Shown piece after piece: positions 22,722 to 34,628 of a stretch of 64,000 nt of DNA; positions within the stretch are counted from its first letter, which is position 1, and each line of letters begins with the position of its first letter. The notes beneath the pieces were generated by a model. That model ran no database searches and had not been told where the DNA came from. It worked only from the letters and a program-made list of their open reading frames with translations. Source of the stretch: Morchella semilibera. Lineage: Eukaryota > Ascomycota > Pezizomycetes > Pezizales > Morchellaceae. Both the position numbers and the translations under genes were made by a program. The stretch is taken from NCBI GenBank assembly GCA_009192285.1, contig CM018605.1, positions 1,326,530-1,390,529 on the forward strand, read 5' to 3'.

Positions 22722-23876
22722 TCAAACCGAACTGAGTTTAACCAAAGCCTCGACCGCTTCCCTCTCCTCTCGTGCCCTGAGCACCGCCGCAGGGCCCTCG
22801 TATCCGTTCGAACTGTAGAAGCTAGAGGGTTTTGTCTGCCATGTTGGTACAGATCCGTAACCGACAGCTGGACTCCCAGCAAACCCGCTCAGGAAGCCAT
22901 CAGATGTTATGGGGGAACCAGCCTGTCGTCGAAGCATGGCAGCACCCATTTGAGCCCAATCCTCTTCATCAGTCATATCCGCATCTTCTTCCTCTGACGC
23001 GTGATCGTCAAGAGACATCATATCAGCTTCGTTCTCGTCTTGCTCCATGGTATCAGGATCTTCTGAAAGATCAGAAGCTTCCTCTTCCGACTGAACGAAT
23101 ATTCCAGATTCACCGGTGTAGCTTGTGGAATGGTTCATCGATGTGGCTGATAGGAGGCCATTCGATCTAAACATTCCATTGGACTTGAGTCCACATGTTG
23201 AGGTTGAAAGGACTGAGGTAGCAGGCGAGAGTCCCCGTGACGCAGTTCCCTCGCGGTCCCTTGGTAGGTCATCCTTCATTCTAGCATCCCACCGACCCCA
23301 GCCAACTTTCTCGAAAATCACATCCCCGTTTACACCCCCAGCTTCACCCTCACTGCCACTGACACCCCCTCGTCCCTCCAGAGCACCAACAACAAGCCGT
23401 CTCTGCCTTGCTGGGGGAATGGTGCTAAACCCGGGAATGTTCGAGATAAGGTGCGCTGTTACATGACGAATAGCTAAGGGGCCATGTTGGAGCAAGATCC
23501 CGGGCAAGTGGTACTTGGCTAACAGAGCAGGGGTGATTGCTCCAGCAGCTTCTGAGAGCTGTGGCCCCAGGCTGTGGCTTTCGGTCGTAGGGAGCTTGGA
23601 AACGCCACTAACACCTATGTCGGAGACATCAACATCCGAATCTGTTGCACCCTGACGATCGCCTAAGCTACAGCTCTGCTTCAACTTGTGAAGTGGAGCA
23701 AGCGAGGGTGAAATCGAGGTTGGTGGAGTTGGGAGGTGGTATTTCGCGTCAACATGGTCCGGATGAGGGAAGGTGTTGTTGCTGGAAACAGTAGCATCAC
23801 CGCCACGATGGAGGCGGGAGCTTAGGTTGGAGATTGTGATGGCCGCTGGGGTGGAAACGGTGGTAGAAGTGGCCAT
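22722..23876 (-). CDS. Stb3-like Sin3-binding protein
   Basis: The protein has 384 residues in one exon from the ATG at 23876 (MATSTTVSTPAA). The Stb3 (putative Sin3-binding) domain spans about residues 110-220, with ITPALLAKYHLPGILLQHGP, AIRHVTAHLISNIPGF, ARQRRLVVGALEGR and a VGWGRWDAR segment. In yeast, Stb3 binds ribosomal-RNA-processing promoter elements and recruits the Sin3 histone deacetylase. The same role here is inference. The C-terminal half is acidic and Ser-rich (SEEEASDLSEDPD) and ends with an Arg/Glu-rich helix. The reading frame stays open upstream to 24137, which would add 87 residues. I prefer the inner ATG because the extension resembles translated leader sequence and is not conserved-looking. 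'STB3-like' rests on the domain only. Confidence 0.85.
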   Translation of the reverse strand: MATSTTVSTPAAITISNLSSRLHRGGDATVSSNNTFPHPDHVDAKYHLPTPPTSISPSLAPLHKLKQSCSLGDRQGATDSDVDVSDIGVSGVSKLPTTESHSLGPQLSEAAGAITPALLAKYHLPGILLQHGPLAIRHVTAHLISNIPGFSTIPPARQRRLVVGALEGRGGVSGSEGEAGGVNGDVIFEKVGWGRWDARMKDDLPRDREGTASRGLSPATSVLSTSTCGLKSNGMFRSNGLLSATSMNHSTSYTGESGIFVQSEEEASDLSEDPDTMEQDENEADMMSLDDHASEEEDADMTDEEDWAQMGAAMLRRQAGSPITSDGFLSGFAGSPAVGYGSVPTWQTKPSSFYSSNGYEGPAAVLRAREEREAVEALVKLSSV

Positions 23877-24999
23877 GATTGCGAAAAGTAGTGATTTGCT
23901 ATTTGAGGAACTGGAACAAGTTTTCACAGGGTCAGTGTCTCCGTTCTTATACTTGCTTCGTGAGTCACATGGCAAGCAAGCCCACAAAGGTTCCCGCAAA
24001 GGTTCCCACCAAGGTCTCCCCCAGGCGGTAGGCCAACATAGGCTAGATATTGCCAATAACAGAGAAATCAACTGAACACTTGGGGATAAGTGGGGGGGAA
24101 AGCTTACATGAAGTAGCGACGCGAGAAATGTTATCACTCACTGGTAGTGAATAGTATAGAGATGTTGTTGGGTGTACTGAGCGAGGAGGAGGAACTGCTT
24201 TGAGGAGAAGAAAAGCAGAAAGAAAGGAATGGCAAGGGCAACGTTAAAAGTGGAAATCTGGACTGGGGGGAATAAGTAATTATTATTATTGCATGTAAGG
24301 ACAGGCCTACGGGCACTGGCCGCCGTACTGGTGATACGGGCGAGCCAGGGCTTCAGCAAGTGTCTCGGCTTTGCTCTTTGGGCGCGGGGGTGCCGCATCG
24401 CAGCATCATTTGCGGCCTTTTGTTGGGTCCTGCTGTACACGCAAAGAGACACTACTTGAAATGCACACACATGAGAGAATGCTTGTCTTGGATGGGCACC
24501 AGAGCGGAATCCGGGATGAAGAGATATGTATCCCCAATCTATGGATTGGATGAATCCAAGGGTAAAATATGTTGGAACCGCATCGAAATAATCAATCAAA
24601 GAACACCGGGAAAATTGCGGAAAGGTATGGAAGAAAGGGGCCGAAGTGCCTCGGTCATTGATGCGAAGAGCATCTAAGTATTTATGTGTACCTAACTATG
24701 TGACATGTAGGTACATGTACTTGCTCTTTCACAACATCTCTTATCGAACCTGTGGAAAAAGATGCGGGCGGATGGATGCACAGCGGTTGGTGATCGATTC
24801 AGGCGTTGGTATGCCCAATTTTACCAATTTTACGGGAAATAGCTATCTATCTCTAGAGTACATACAGGGGGAACTGGGAAAGGGGCGTCACAGAAGTCGC
24901 CCAAGAGACTATTTGACGAAGGGAAACACCCTAAAACAAAGGTGAGTAATTTGAAACGGAACTTTGTTTGTTCTCAGCTGTGTATGGCTTCAAAATATT

Positions 25000-25044
25000 T
25001 GTGTGTGTGTGTGTGTGTGAATGTGGTGTGTGTGTGGTGTGTGT
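25000..25044. repeat. GT dinucleotide microsatellite
   Basis: About ten GT units, then an interrupted continuation of GTGGTGTGTG type. Intergenic. Confidence 0.9.
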
Positions 25045-26090
25045 TCTTCTAAGCTGTCAGATCATTTGTGTGGTTGTCGCTGTGGACTCGAATTATCGCG
25101 TACTAATCTTTATCTAACTGCTGGGAATGGTTAGTTGTTGACACCCACGCCTCTAGTATATTTTGGGCCACAAACCTGTGACTGCTTCTTGAAAACATGT
25201 ACTTATTATACTAGCGATTTACAGCTTCGTTGGTCAAGATTAAATACTAGCAGCAATCACAAAATCTCTACCGAGTGCCGAAGTGATGTTGTCGTTGTTT
25301 GAGGTTCCATCTGAGCGGCGTCAGAAATTTGATCTGCGTACTGCTGCAGGCACCAAAGAATAGAACCTGAGCAGTAAGCAATCCATGAAGGGGTACGTAC
25401 CTATTGGGACGAACAAAGAGCCCGGTTAATAATCACAAAGCAATGAATTAACTCGAGATCATTAAAAGAAGAATTCAAAGCTACGTTATTGTGACGATAC
25501 CGACCCATAGGGTTGATAGAGGTTCTTTAAGGATCAAATCGGTTGAAGTCGGAGAATTGAGAACGTGAACAAGCCACGTGAGATTTCAAGTGGCGGTCAT
25601 TGATCGTTCCAAGGATAGAAAGTCGCGATAGATCCGAGAAACTCGTTTTCCAAGTTTGCCATTTTGTTTCTGGTTACATGGATCAGCGGTGTCAACCGCT
25701 AGGGTGAAAATGTGCAAGAAAATCCGGGACTCACCTCCGCAGTAACGCCCTGACAGGGGATCTGACGTCGGTGGTAATAAATTCAATCGTAGGGCTTTCC
25801 AAGCTTTGGCGGCAGAACATAGATGGTATCTATCCCCTTCCTAACTCATATAGCAAAGTTTTTTGTAAAGGTGTGTTATTCTCGATCAGGATGAACTGCA
25901 TTGTCACTGTTGGATTATGATCTGTACCGCCAATTATCCAATTCCGATTGTGACAAAATCAACCTGCAGTTATAATCCTTATCTGCAGTCAGGTTTGTTT
26001 CCCTTCCCATCGAGATGAAGACATTAGAAGCAGCCGGCTGCACTTCCCGATCTGGATGGATTTTGTGCATAAGACGCTAGTTCGTTAAGT

Positions 26091-26284
26091 CACAGGTTAT
26101 CACTCGGTGACATCTAAATCACAGCTGAGATTTAGTTTAATTCCGTCAATTATAGCTGTGATTTGGCTGTTATAATTTATAATAGGCCAAATCACAAAGA
26201 TAAGGTGATGTGCCCAACTCTCGAGAGTCTGCAAGTGACTTTGCTGCTCACCACTCCATGAGATGTATCGAGTGATAATTTGTG
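26091..26284. mobile_element. Candidate short foldback/MITE of about 194 bp
   Basis: The left end 26091-26114 and the reverse complement of 26262-26284 share CACA, TTATCACTCG and ACATC, about 19 matching positions. Internal copies of AAATCACA in both orientations make the element foldable. The flanking duplication is unclear. A solitary TTATCACTCG at 19180 may be a relic of the same family. Confidence 0.5.
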
Positions 26285-27400
26285 CGCCGAATACACTTAT
26301 TCGGAGGGTTAAAAATGCCAGTATCATATATGAGCGAGTTTAACTGTCCTAGAACGAGTTTCTAGTTGTTTCGTTTTTAGTCTTGATTTTTCGTAACAAA
26401 AGCTATCGCCATTGATGAAATGAACTCTGGTAACTTTACGATCCGGTTTGTAGAATGTATACCTCAGATCTAATGTGTGTTTTACATTTCAAGAGGGTCT
26501 AGAGATGTCTTCCCTAAAGCCAGCAAATTGAGACAGGACTATGGTGGCCTATGAGGTGTGTCGATCCACCTCTTACGTTCATTAAGGGACCTCTCCATTT
26601 GTTAAGACGTTCCGATTTAGGCCTGTTTTCTACATAAACTCGGGACAGGTATCTGTGAAGCCTGAAATAAAGGCGAATAATCCTCTAGGATCGAAAAAAG
26701 AAGATAGAGTGATTCTAGTCGCCCTTATTCTCTAACCTTCGCCACGGATATGATCCTTATTCGGGGGATGTTCATGATACTGTATCACTGAGCTCGGATA
26801 TGGACTTGTTCGGGCAGATAGCCAGGCTTGGTCCAGATGACTACTTAGATCTTAATATTAGCAGAAAACAGGTCCTTGCCCATTCATTCAATACCCTAGA
26901 CCCTTCCCGGAACGGCCTCGGCTTTCAAACAGCAGCTATTATCAAATTCCTCCCTCATTTCTTACCCGATACGTGCCGCCCCCCCCCCCCCCCGCTCCAC
27001 CCTCCCTTGGGGGAGAAAATAGAAATGAAAAAAGGGGGGGGGGCTTCTTCTAATCTGGAATACATCTACCCAAGAGTTAAAATGCGACCCCCAATCAATG
27101 GGGGGTGCTAGTAGGACAGATGCCAACGAGTTGGACGAGGAACATGCAATGAAGAAAAGCATCGAGCTAGAAAGAGGCGGAGATGAGTGTAAGAGTGGTG
27201 GAATCTATATGTGGTGCTTGATGACGGACTTTGATGATGAAAATTATGTTGGTTGCGGGGAAGGGGCAGTGGTGAGAGAAAAGAATGGTGGATGATACCA
27301 AAAGGCAGGGGAAGGGAGATGGATGGAAATGGATTGCGGAGGGGGAGATGGAGTCATATATTGGAGCAGATTGATGGTTGGAGAAGTAGATGGAGACTAG

Positions 27401-27454
27401 TCTCGTACCCATCCCCTACGAGCAGTGCCAGCCGTAGGAGGGCTGGGTACGAGC
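27401..27454. repeat. Imperfect hairpin
   Basis: CTCGTACCCA at 27402-27411 pairs with TGGGTACGAG near 27444-27453, and an inner CTACG/CGTAG pair flanks a 12-base loop. Its function is unknown. Confidence 0.6.
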
Positions 27455-29142
27455 CTAGATGGAGACGGGTTATGCATATGGCCACAAGATGCTACGAGAC
27501 GGCTCGACCCGTCATATTATGTACATGTAGTAGCCCCAACCTACATGTACATGTAGTCTAGTACTAATCTCCTACGATTACTCCAAACCTCCAGACACTT
27601 ACAAGATTTCCCAACAACAACCACAGTAGCGGCTGTCAGTTGACAAAACCCGGCGGTTCACAGACATTCACCGGCGCCGACCACCCACGGACAGATAAAT
27701 ATATTGTAACAGCAATTTCTACGTTGTCATTCATGAATAGTGGACCTGCCCTATCCGAGAAAACCCTTTATGCTCGGAGGATATTCCAGCTAGCTGAAGA
27801 ATACATGGAATGTGTTTCTGATAAACTACCTGACTAGAGCCGGTGAACAAGCAGAAATCTTAGTTTATGCCGTTTATTAGGGGACACAAGAATAAGGATC
27901 AGGTATAGATATGGACTAAGGATCCACCAAACTATTCTATTTATTGATGACAGATATAATGTTTACTAATAGATTGGAGCCTACTAGGACGCCCACTTAA
28001 AAGTAATGATGCATGCACTGAGCGTATGAGCATTATTCTTTTTACAGACATCTACCACGGCTCTTGTACTAGATTTAGATACTCCAACTCAAAAAATTCC
28101 AGACACAAGATTAAGTAAAGCCAATAACAAGCTCTGGGCACTGAAGAGTATGAACCAGCAATAAATGGAACCTATAATTTCTATTCTTAGTCTTGCCGAG
28201 CATATATCTAGGTTCTACTATGTTTGAGTTACCTGGGGGTAATCTAAAAGAGTGAAGTGTTGATGCACGCACATCCCTCCATCACGCACCAAATCGATTC
28301 TCGTCAACAACTTCGCATGTAACTCCACTCGCCCACGCTGTAGGAGCAGGTGGTACAGTAACCCAACCCAACCCAGAGTTCCTTGATAAATTGGCCCGGG
28401 CCGTAAAAAACTTAGTCCAATCTACACATTTCCTGTCCGGGCCAGAATCAAAGCATATGCATCATAAACATATATTAGGGTATCTGAACCCTATTACCAA
28501 AAACGGGAAGAATTAGTAGAGTAGTAAATTCAGCACTATCCCCGAAAAGAACACTGCCAAGAGGCAAGGACGAAGCACGCCCCAATCATTGACCCTAAGC
28601 CAAACTTACATGTATCTATGCTATATTTAAAGTACTGGACCCCCAATAGGCAGTGCCCAAGTCTGCTAAAATATACCAGAAAATAAAGTTGTTAATTAGA
28701 GAATCTTTGATGTGATGATAAAAGAGTACTATGAAGCCCCCCCCCCCCCTAATCGAATACCTTCTCGTATTGTGTTGATCTAAAATTTGGGAGGCCGAGG
28801 TTTCATACTAGAGAGAATCAAGGAAGCGAATATATTCGATTCATTTATCAGCTAGTCCAATTATTTATGTCGGCGTTTTCTGATTGAATCTTGTGACCTT
28901 GTACTAGTACATATTTTTCTCCGAGTTAATTTCCAGTATCCCTCTAGGCCTTAATACTCACTACAAAACATCTAGAATATAATGCCTTGTGAGGCCTTGT
29001 GGTGTGATCATGTTACTGGAAGAGCTCCAATAAAGACGCAACAAAAATACATACTTTACCGCCTTTGCCCATCACGGTGAGAGGCTTCAAATCTCAAAAT
29101 TCAACCCAACGGGAGCAGATATAAGTCTTTAACTACAGCACC

Positions 29143-29227
29143 GACCCCGACGGGACTCGAACCCACAATCTTTGCCAATCTCGATCTTAACCGGAAAGCA
29201 ATGCGTTAACCATTACGCTACGGAGCC
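29143..29227 (-). tRNA. tRNA-Arg (anticodon CCG) with 13-nt intron
   Basis: On the minus strand the sequence folds as a complete cloverleaf. The acceptor GGCTCCG pairs with CGGGGTC, allowing wobbles. The D-stem GCGT pairs with ACGC. The anticodon stem TTGCT pairs with GGCAA, with loop TTCCGG before the intron. The T-arm is GTGGG, loop TTCGAGT, CCCGT. The anticodon reads CCG (Arg). A 13-nt insertion directly after the base 3' of the anticodon is where nuclear tRNA introns sit. Mature length is 72 without CCA, so removal needs the splicing pathway that ends with the TPT1 enzyme encoded at 9.3 kb. Confidence 0.88.
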
Positions 29228-30128
29228 ATACTTGGCAAGTTACCATTTTGATTATCTACGCCCTAAAGCCTGAAAGGTCAACCACTCCTCCAACGTGGCA
29301 ACGAAACGATAGAATTCATACCGGCACGATCTTTGACAGTCTGCAGTTGTGAGTGATATCTTATAACTGTGAAATAAGCTACCCCCTCCCCCTAAGTGGT
29401 ATTTAGAGCGGATACTGGACTTATAAGAGATTACTATAAAGTACATGTGCCTGCCCACATTCCGAGGTGCCCTCCCATTTAAATAACAATACATGTATTG
29501 AACCTAACATACCAGTCTACCCAAATTGGTTTCATCTATTTGCATGCCTATCAGATTATCAATGGCGTTGAGCATGAGAACGGGTTCAACCCTCCCAGTG
29601 TTACTTTGGAAACCGGTAAAGAAGCCTCTGTGATCCAAGCGGAAGTATTCTGCAGGCTTTAATCGAAGCACTCAATTCATATCCAGAGGGAAACCAGTCC
29701 TGTTAATTGATTCCGATTCGGCACCTATAACAGTTCGTGACGGATGTGTTCATCAAATCATGCCCGAAACACATGGCGTTCTCTGTTAGAGAGAGAGGAA
29801 TTGAGGGGCCCGGGGGGTTTACCCTTTGGTGCTGATTCCAAATAATAAGGTTCTCCTCTCGGAGTAAATGCCCAGACTCACGTGCATTGAGGCTCTCCCC
29901 TCGCATGAACTTCCCAAGATAGGATAGCTTCAAGGATAATTCAGGGATTCCTGCAGGTATGAGAGCAGTTTTTATGGGCTGCGATTTGCTTGCCCGATCT
30001 CTCTCGCCTCAAGTGACGCAATTCCCTAGATGCCCCATCGACGTCGACATCCGCCCCTAAAAAGACTCTACAAAATCCCTCCCCATTATCCAGGATTTCC
30101 TTTCTGAACAATCATTAGAACAGTAAAC

Positions 30129-31227
30129 ATGGATGCAATGTCTGCATTACCACAGATATCCCATCTCGAGGAGATAACCTCCTACAGCCATACAATCGCG
30201 CCATATCTCCACCAGCTCTCACTCTCTCACGTCCTCCCGCTTCTACGTCGTGAGGTATCACCGACGGAATGGTACCTCTCTACGAACCCACTCATCTCAG
30301 GGGCGATTTTCGCGTTGTTCATAGCTGGTTTCGTGCTGGTTATGAGTGAGCTTAACAGAAACTACTCCCAGATCGATAGATTGTGGGGTCTGCTGCCAAC
30401 GTTCTATATCGGCCATTTTGCCCTATTTGCACGCCTGTCTGGGTTGAACACCGAGCGGCTAGACACACTACTCATGTTTGGATTTCTATGGGCTGCACGA
30501 TTGACATTTAACTATTGGCGCAAAGGTGGCTATAATATTGGCTCCGAGGATTACCGGTGGTAGGTTCAAAACCTGAAATCACACCCTAGAGAAATGTAGT
30601 TAACACATCAGCAGGAACTTTGTCAAAGAGAATATCCCTCCCATCGCCTTCTTTGCACTCAACGTAATCTTCATCTCATTTATTCAATCGATTCTCCTCC
30701 TATCCATCGCCGCTCCTTCCTACGCCATCCTTCTATCCGCCCTCCTACCCGAAACCGTCCGCCCATACTGGGACACGCCAGACCTTATATTTTCCCGCTT
30801 CCTCCTCGTTGCACTCATCACCGAGGCCTTCGCCGACCAGCAACAATGGGCTTTCCAGACGGCGAAGGCATCCTACCGCGCTACCGGCGTGGTTCCCTAC
30901 AGTTTTGAAAAGGAGGACCTTGACCGCGGGTTTGTTGTCACGGGGCTGTGGTCGTTTAGTCGACACCCTAACTTTGCGGCCGAGCAGACCATCTGGGTGG
31001 GCGTATACCTATGGAGCTGCTGGGTCGGTGATGTGGTGTGGTATTGGGGCGCGATTGGGGCCGCTAGCTACTGTTTGCTATTCCAAGCGAGTACGCCACT
31101 CACAGAGCGGATTACGGCGGGAAAATACAAGGAGTACAAGGAGTACCAGATGAGGGTCAACAAGTTTTTGCCCGGGTGGAGAACTTTGATGGGAGGTGAT
31201 GAGCTCAGGGTTAAGAAAGAGCTTTAG
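30129..31227 (+). CDS. DUF1295 / steroid 5-alpha-reductase-like membrane protein
   Basis: Two exons (30129-30559, 30615-31227) with a 55-nt GTAGGT...GCAG intron give 347 residues. The junction restores DYRWNFVKENI. The protein has several hydrophobic segments (ISGAIFALFIAGFVLVM near residue 58, VIFISFIQSILLL and others) and ends with the family pattern GLWSFSRHPNFAAEQ, the NADPH-side signature of the steroid-reductase-like DUF1295 group, then KYKEYKEYQMRVNKFLPG. Members are multi-pass membrane proteins related to 3-oxo-5-alpha-steroid 4-dehydrogenases and isoprenylcysteine methyltransferases. The true substrate is unknown. The start was chosen at the first ATG of the conserved frame. Confidence 0.9.
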
Positions 31228-32713
31228 TTGAGATTATTGTGAGCACGGTAGATTGATTAGCCAGTAGCTTGTAAGGCGAGGAGGTCAAACGGTAATTCTA
31301 ATGTCATCTCTGTATACAATTAATATCATGCATTCCACATCGCCGGGTTCCCGTCCATCTACCTCTAACAATTCCCAAACCTCACACAAGAACAAGTAAA
31401 AAAGAAAAAAAAACCCCTTATGTAGCTTCCCGCCCCCACCAAAACAGAGTGACATACCATGATCCTAACCCTTACCCTTATTGCACAACCCCAACCCACA
31501 CCAAAAACAACAACTCATTGCCTCCCAGGACCACAATTCCAAAATCCCATCTTCCGACTCTCTTGTCCTTTCTCCCCCCCCCCCCCATACCATACAGTAT
31601 CGATAACGCTCGTGTGCCACGTACATGCAGGGTGAATTAAGAGGGGGGTTGAGGGGTCCAGATTTAAATTTTACAACCTCCCCCCCGGGCCAACCATAAA
31701 TTACACCGACACAGGGGAAGGGGGGGGGGGGGTTTATGATTTATGGTTTGTGGGTTTGCTGCGGTTGGACATGCCTGTGCAGCCCCCCCATGCAGGCTGT
31801 ATGTAGATATTCTTTTTTTTTCTTCTCTCTTTTTGCGCGGACCACACCTCGGAGGCCGAGGAAAAAGGCGGGGTGGGAGGGGAGAGGCGGAAGAGTAGGT
31901 AAAGTAATCTACTATTCTATTGGAAAGCAATTACTGGGGGCCAGTACGATGCCCTACCATGTGAGGTACATAAAAAGCTTCCCTGCCCTGACAATAGGCA
32001 TGGAGGCTGCGCATTGAGCATTCGTGGCTGGATCTTTGGACAGCCAGTGGGTGAGTGCACTAGTGATCCGAGTGATATATCATGACTGGCCACACACACA
32101 CACATACAGCGGGACGAGTGAAACATTATCCCATCCACTCCGATGCGAAACATGTGTGTGTCTCTATATTATATATACAACTAAAAGGCAAACCAACAAG
32201 GAATCGTAGCAGGACAGCGTAAAGACTCCCCCATATCGCTTCGCCCCAAAACAGACCAACAGGAACGGAAAAATCAGAATGATTCGAGGAGAAGGAAGGA
32301 AAGGGGGCAAACTTAATGCCGTTTATCGTACATATACACACAACAAATAAGAACGAAAGAAAGGAGAGAATATGCAGGGAAGCAAACATGCAGCGTGACT
32401 GTACCAACCCGCAGCCTCGGTCTCACCAGTAGTTTCTTAAAGTGTGATTCAAAAAAAAAAAAAAAAAAAAAAACAAGGAGCAAAAAAGTTCCCAACACCT
32501 GGTGCCAATCCATGCAAAAGTCAAAGAAGATGTCCGCCCAAAACCAGTAAAGAAAAAGTCAAAAATCAAACGATAGAAGGGGAGAAAAGTTAAAAATAAA
32601 AAAATCTAAGGGTAGAAGCATTCGCCGTAGGAAACGTTTATCAGTGGTCACTATACAACAAACTATCTTTCAAGTCTGTAAAAAAAACAAAAGAGGAACA
32701 AGGAGGCCCCAAG
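31228..32713. other. Intergenic between convergent genes
   Basis: This 1.5 kb holds two 3' regions. It contains long homopolymers (C near 31570-31585, G near 31719-31732, A at 32451-32473) and a CA/GT-rich short repeat near 32090-32104. No gene is seen. Confidence 0.6.
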
Positions 32714-34628
32714 TTACGAGCTCTCCAAGACATCTAAGTCCTGCATTCCCGTGCTGAAATCCAGGACCAAGGTGCGATTGTCCTGACTAGTGCTAATGAT
32801 CCGTCTGTAGTCGGCCTTGGCGGACAAGATCCATGTCGAGTGGAACCTCTGAATATCGAGAATGAGCTTTCCCGAGTCCAAGTCCCAAACTTTCACGCTC
32901 TGTAGTCAACGGGTCAGCTTTTAGTCGAGCGCGAGTAGAAAAAAGCGCGGGGTATCACAAACCTGATCATAGGATCCCGAAACAATTCTCCTATTTCGGG
33001 AATCCAAGTGGAGTGTGCGAACCAATAGCGAATGCCCCTGCAATATCCTAAGACACTCGCCATTGGTCGCATCCCAGACCCTGATGTCCTGATCATTTCC
33101 ACCGCTGACGATCGTCTTCGCATCCTCACTAAACTGCACGCATGCAAGGCCCCTATTGTGGCCTGTGAAATCACGGACACATTTTCCAGTGTCCACATTC
33201 CACAGCTTGATCAATGCATCCCCCGAAGCGCTAACAATGAGATTTCCACGAATAGCGATCGCATTTACGGGGCCCCTATGGCCCGTGAGCTGGCGGAGGA
33301 GTCGCCCCGTCTTGCGGTCCCAGATGCAAATAGTAGTATCCTTGGAGCATGAGACGATATGTTTCTTATCAAAACACACATCCAGAACACCAGCCGTGTG
33401 GGCGCTAAGCCGCATGACCGACGTACAGGAAGGCAGCGACCAAACAATGCAGGTGTGATCGGACGAACCAGAAACCAGAATCTCGTCGTCAAACTGGAGG
33501 CATAAGACCGAGGCGTGGTGGTAACCTGAAGAGCCTGCGTGCGGTACAACCCTGTCATTGGCTGCCGCTGCGCCTTGTCCCAGGACCTTGAGACACTCTC
33601 CTGTCGCAATGTCCCATATCCTAATGGTCTTATCGCGCGAGCCTGTAATGATTTTCTTCCTGAAACCGACAGTCAATATTGTGAGAAAGGGAAAGCCGTT
33701 TTTTGGTGAATAAACATACTCATCAAATTGCACACAGTAAACGCTATCTGTGTGTCCCTTCAAGTATTTGGCAGTAACTTGACCCTTCTGCCACCTATGA
33801 TTGAGTTCCTGTCTGACCATAAACATCTTCTTCCAATCGTTTCCAGGCCGCGACTTCCATGGCCCATGCTCGTCCCTGAACACGTTACGCCAGACATGGC
33901 GGTCGCGTGCAGCATTCAACCACTGGTGCGATACAGATTCGCAATTTACCAAGCTCTGGTGGTCCAGAAAGGATAAGATATGTGCAGTAATTTCCGACGG
34001 TAGGATTCTCACAAAATCTGTTTGGCTCGCCCCGTTGCCCCGTTGTAAGCATAAACGATCACTCCTAGGCCGGGAATTGTTTCCTCCCCCCGTTGTGCGA
34101 CAACCCCAATAACAACAGACGACAACAACAACAACAGACGGTAACAACGATGGACATTGGTGGTCACAAACCTTTCCTAACAGCCGTAGTATCTTGTGAG
34201 TAGAAGCACTCCTCATTATCCTTTTCGTCAATACCGATGCCGCTCTCTCCGTCTCCCAGTGTAATTTTTGCTTTCCTTTCTTTCATTCCGTGGTGGATCA
34301 CGCCGGCCGAGTGTTCATTCCCGGAGGAGGTGGGGGAGGAAGAAGAGGAAGAAGAAGAGGACAACCGAAGGGAGTGGGTGGCCCTTTGAAATAGTCTTCT
34401 AACACTGTTACTGGTTCGCCTAATAGGGTGAGAGCAGAAGGTCTCTAGTCTAGAAGCGGACGCAGCGTCGGTGACGTGGGCTGCGGTCTCATGTCGAATC
34501 TCGGGGACAGTTGAAAAAGGGAGCGACATGTAGGACGACGGGAGCTTTGACCGGGTTGCTGGACGAGACGAAGCAGAAGCAGCAGCAGCAGCCGTAGTAG
34601 GGGTGCCGAGCATGTTGTATGTAGGCAT
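32714..34628 (-). CDS. F-box/WD40-repeat protein (SCF substrate receptor type)
   Basis: Four exons on the minus strand (34628-34172, 34017-33720, 33659-32963, 32899-32714) join in phase to 545 residues. The N-terminal 150 residues are Ser/Ala-rich and probably disordered. The F-box follows (ILPSEITAHILSFLDHQSL, then VWRNVF). After it come seven or so WD40 blades, with GSRDKTIRIWDI, GSSDHTCIVWSL, CSKDTTICIWDR, ASGDALIKLWNV, GGNDQDIRVWDA and SVKVWDLDSG recognisable. F-box/WD40 proteins bring phosphorylated substrates to the SCF ubiquitin ligase. The specific target cannot be told. The order matches the Pof1/Pof11/Fbw class. All splice sites are GT-AG, two donors being GTTTGT. Confidence 0.93.

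Larger units (their letters stand above)
23877..30128. other. 6.2 kb gene-poor region with tRNA and repeats
   Basis: No protein gene is supported. It includes the Stb3-like leader, a GT microsatellite at 25000-25044, a foldback at 26091-26284, a hairpin near 27401-27454, poly-C tracts (about 26980-26994, 28738-28750) and a tRNA-Arg at 29143-29227. TACATGTA occurs at 24712, 27522, 27543, 27549, 28607 and 29490. Much of it is AT-rich and may be decayed repeat DNA, but I see no transposase or reverse transcriptase remnant. Confidence 0.55.

Noticed and set aside
27640-27837. 65-residue plus-strand frame
   Set aside because: No motif, no introns or partners, and surrounded by repeat-like sequence. 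Not enough to call a gene.
24900-30100. Decayed retrotransposon or RIP-mutated element
   Set aside because: AT-rich and gene-free, but I found no long terminal repeats or reverse transcriptase or transposase remnants. A RIP index would be needed to reopen this.
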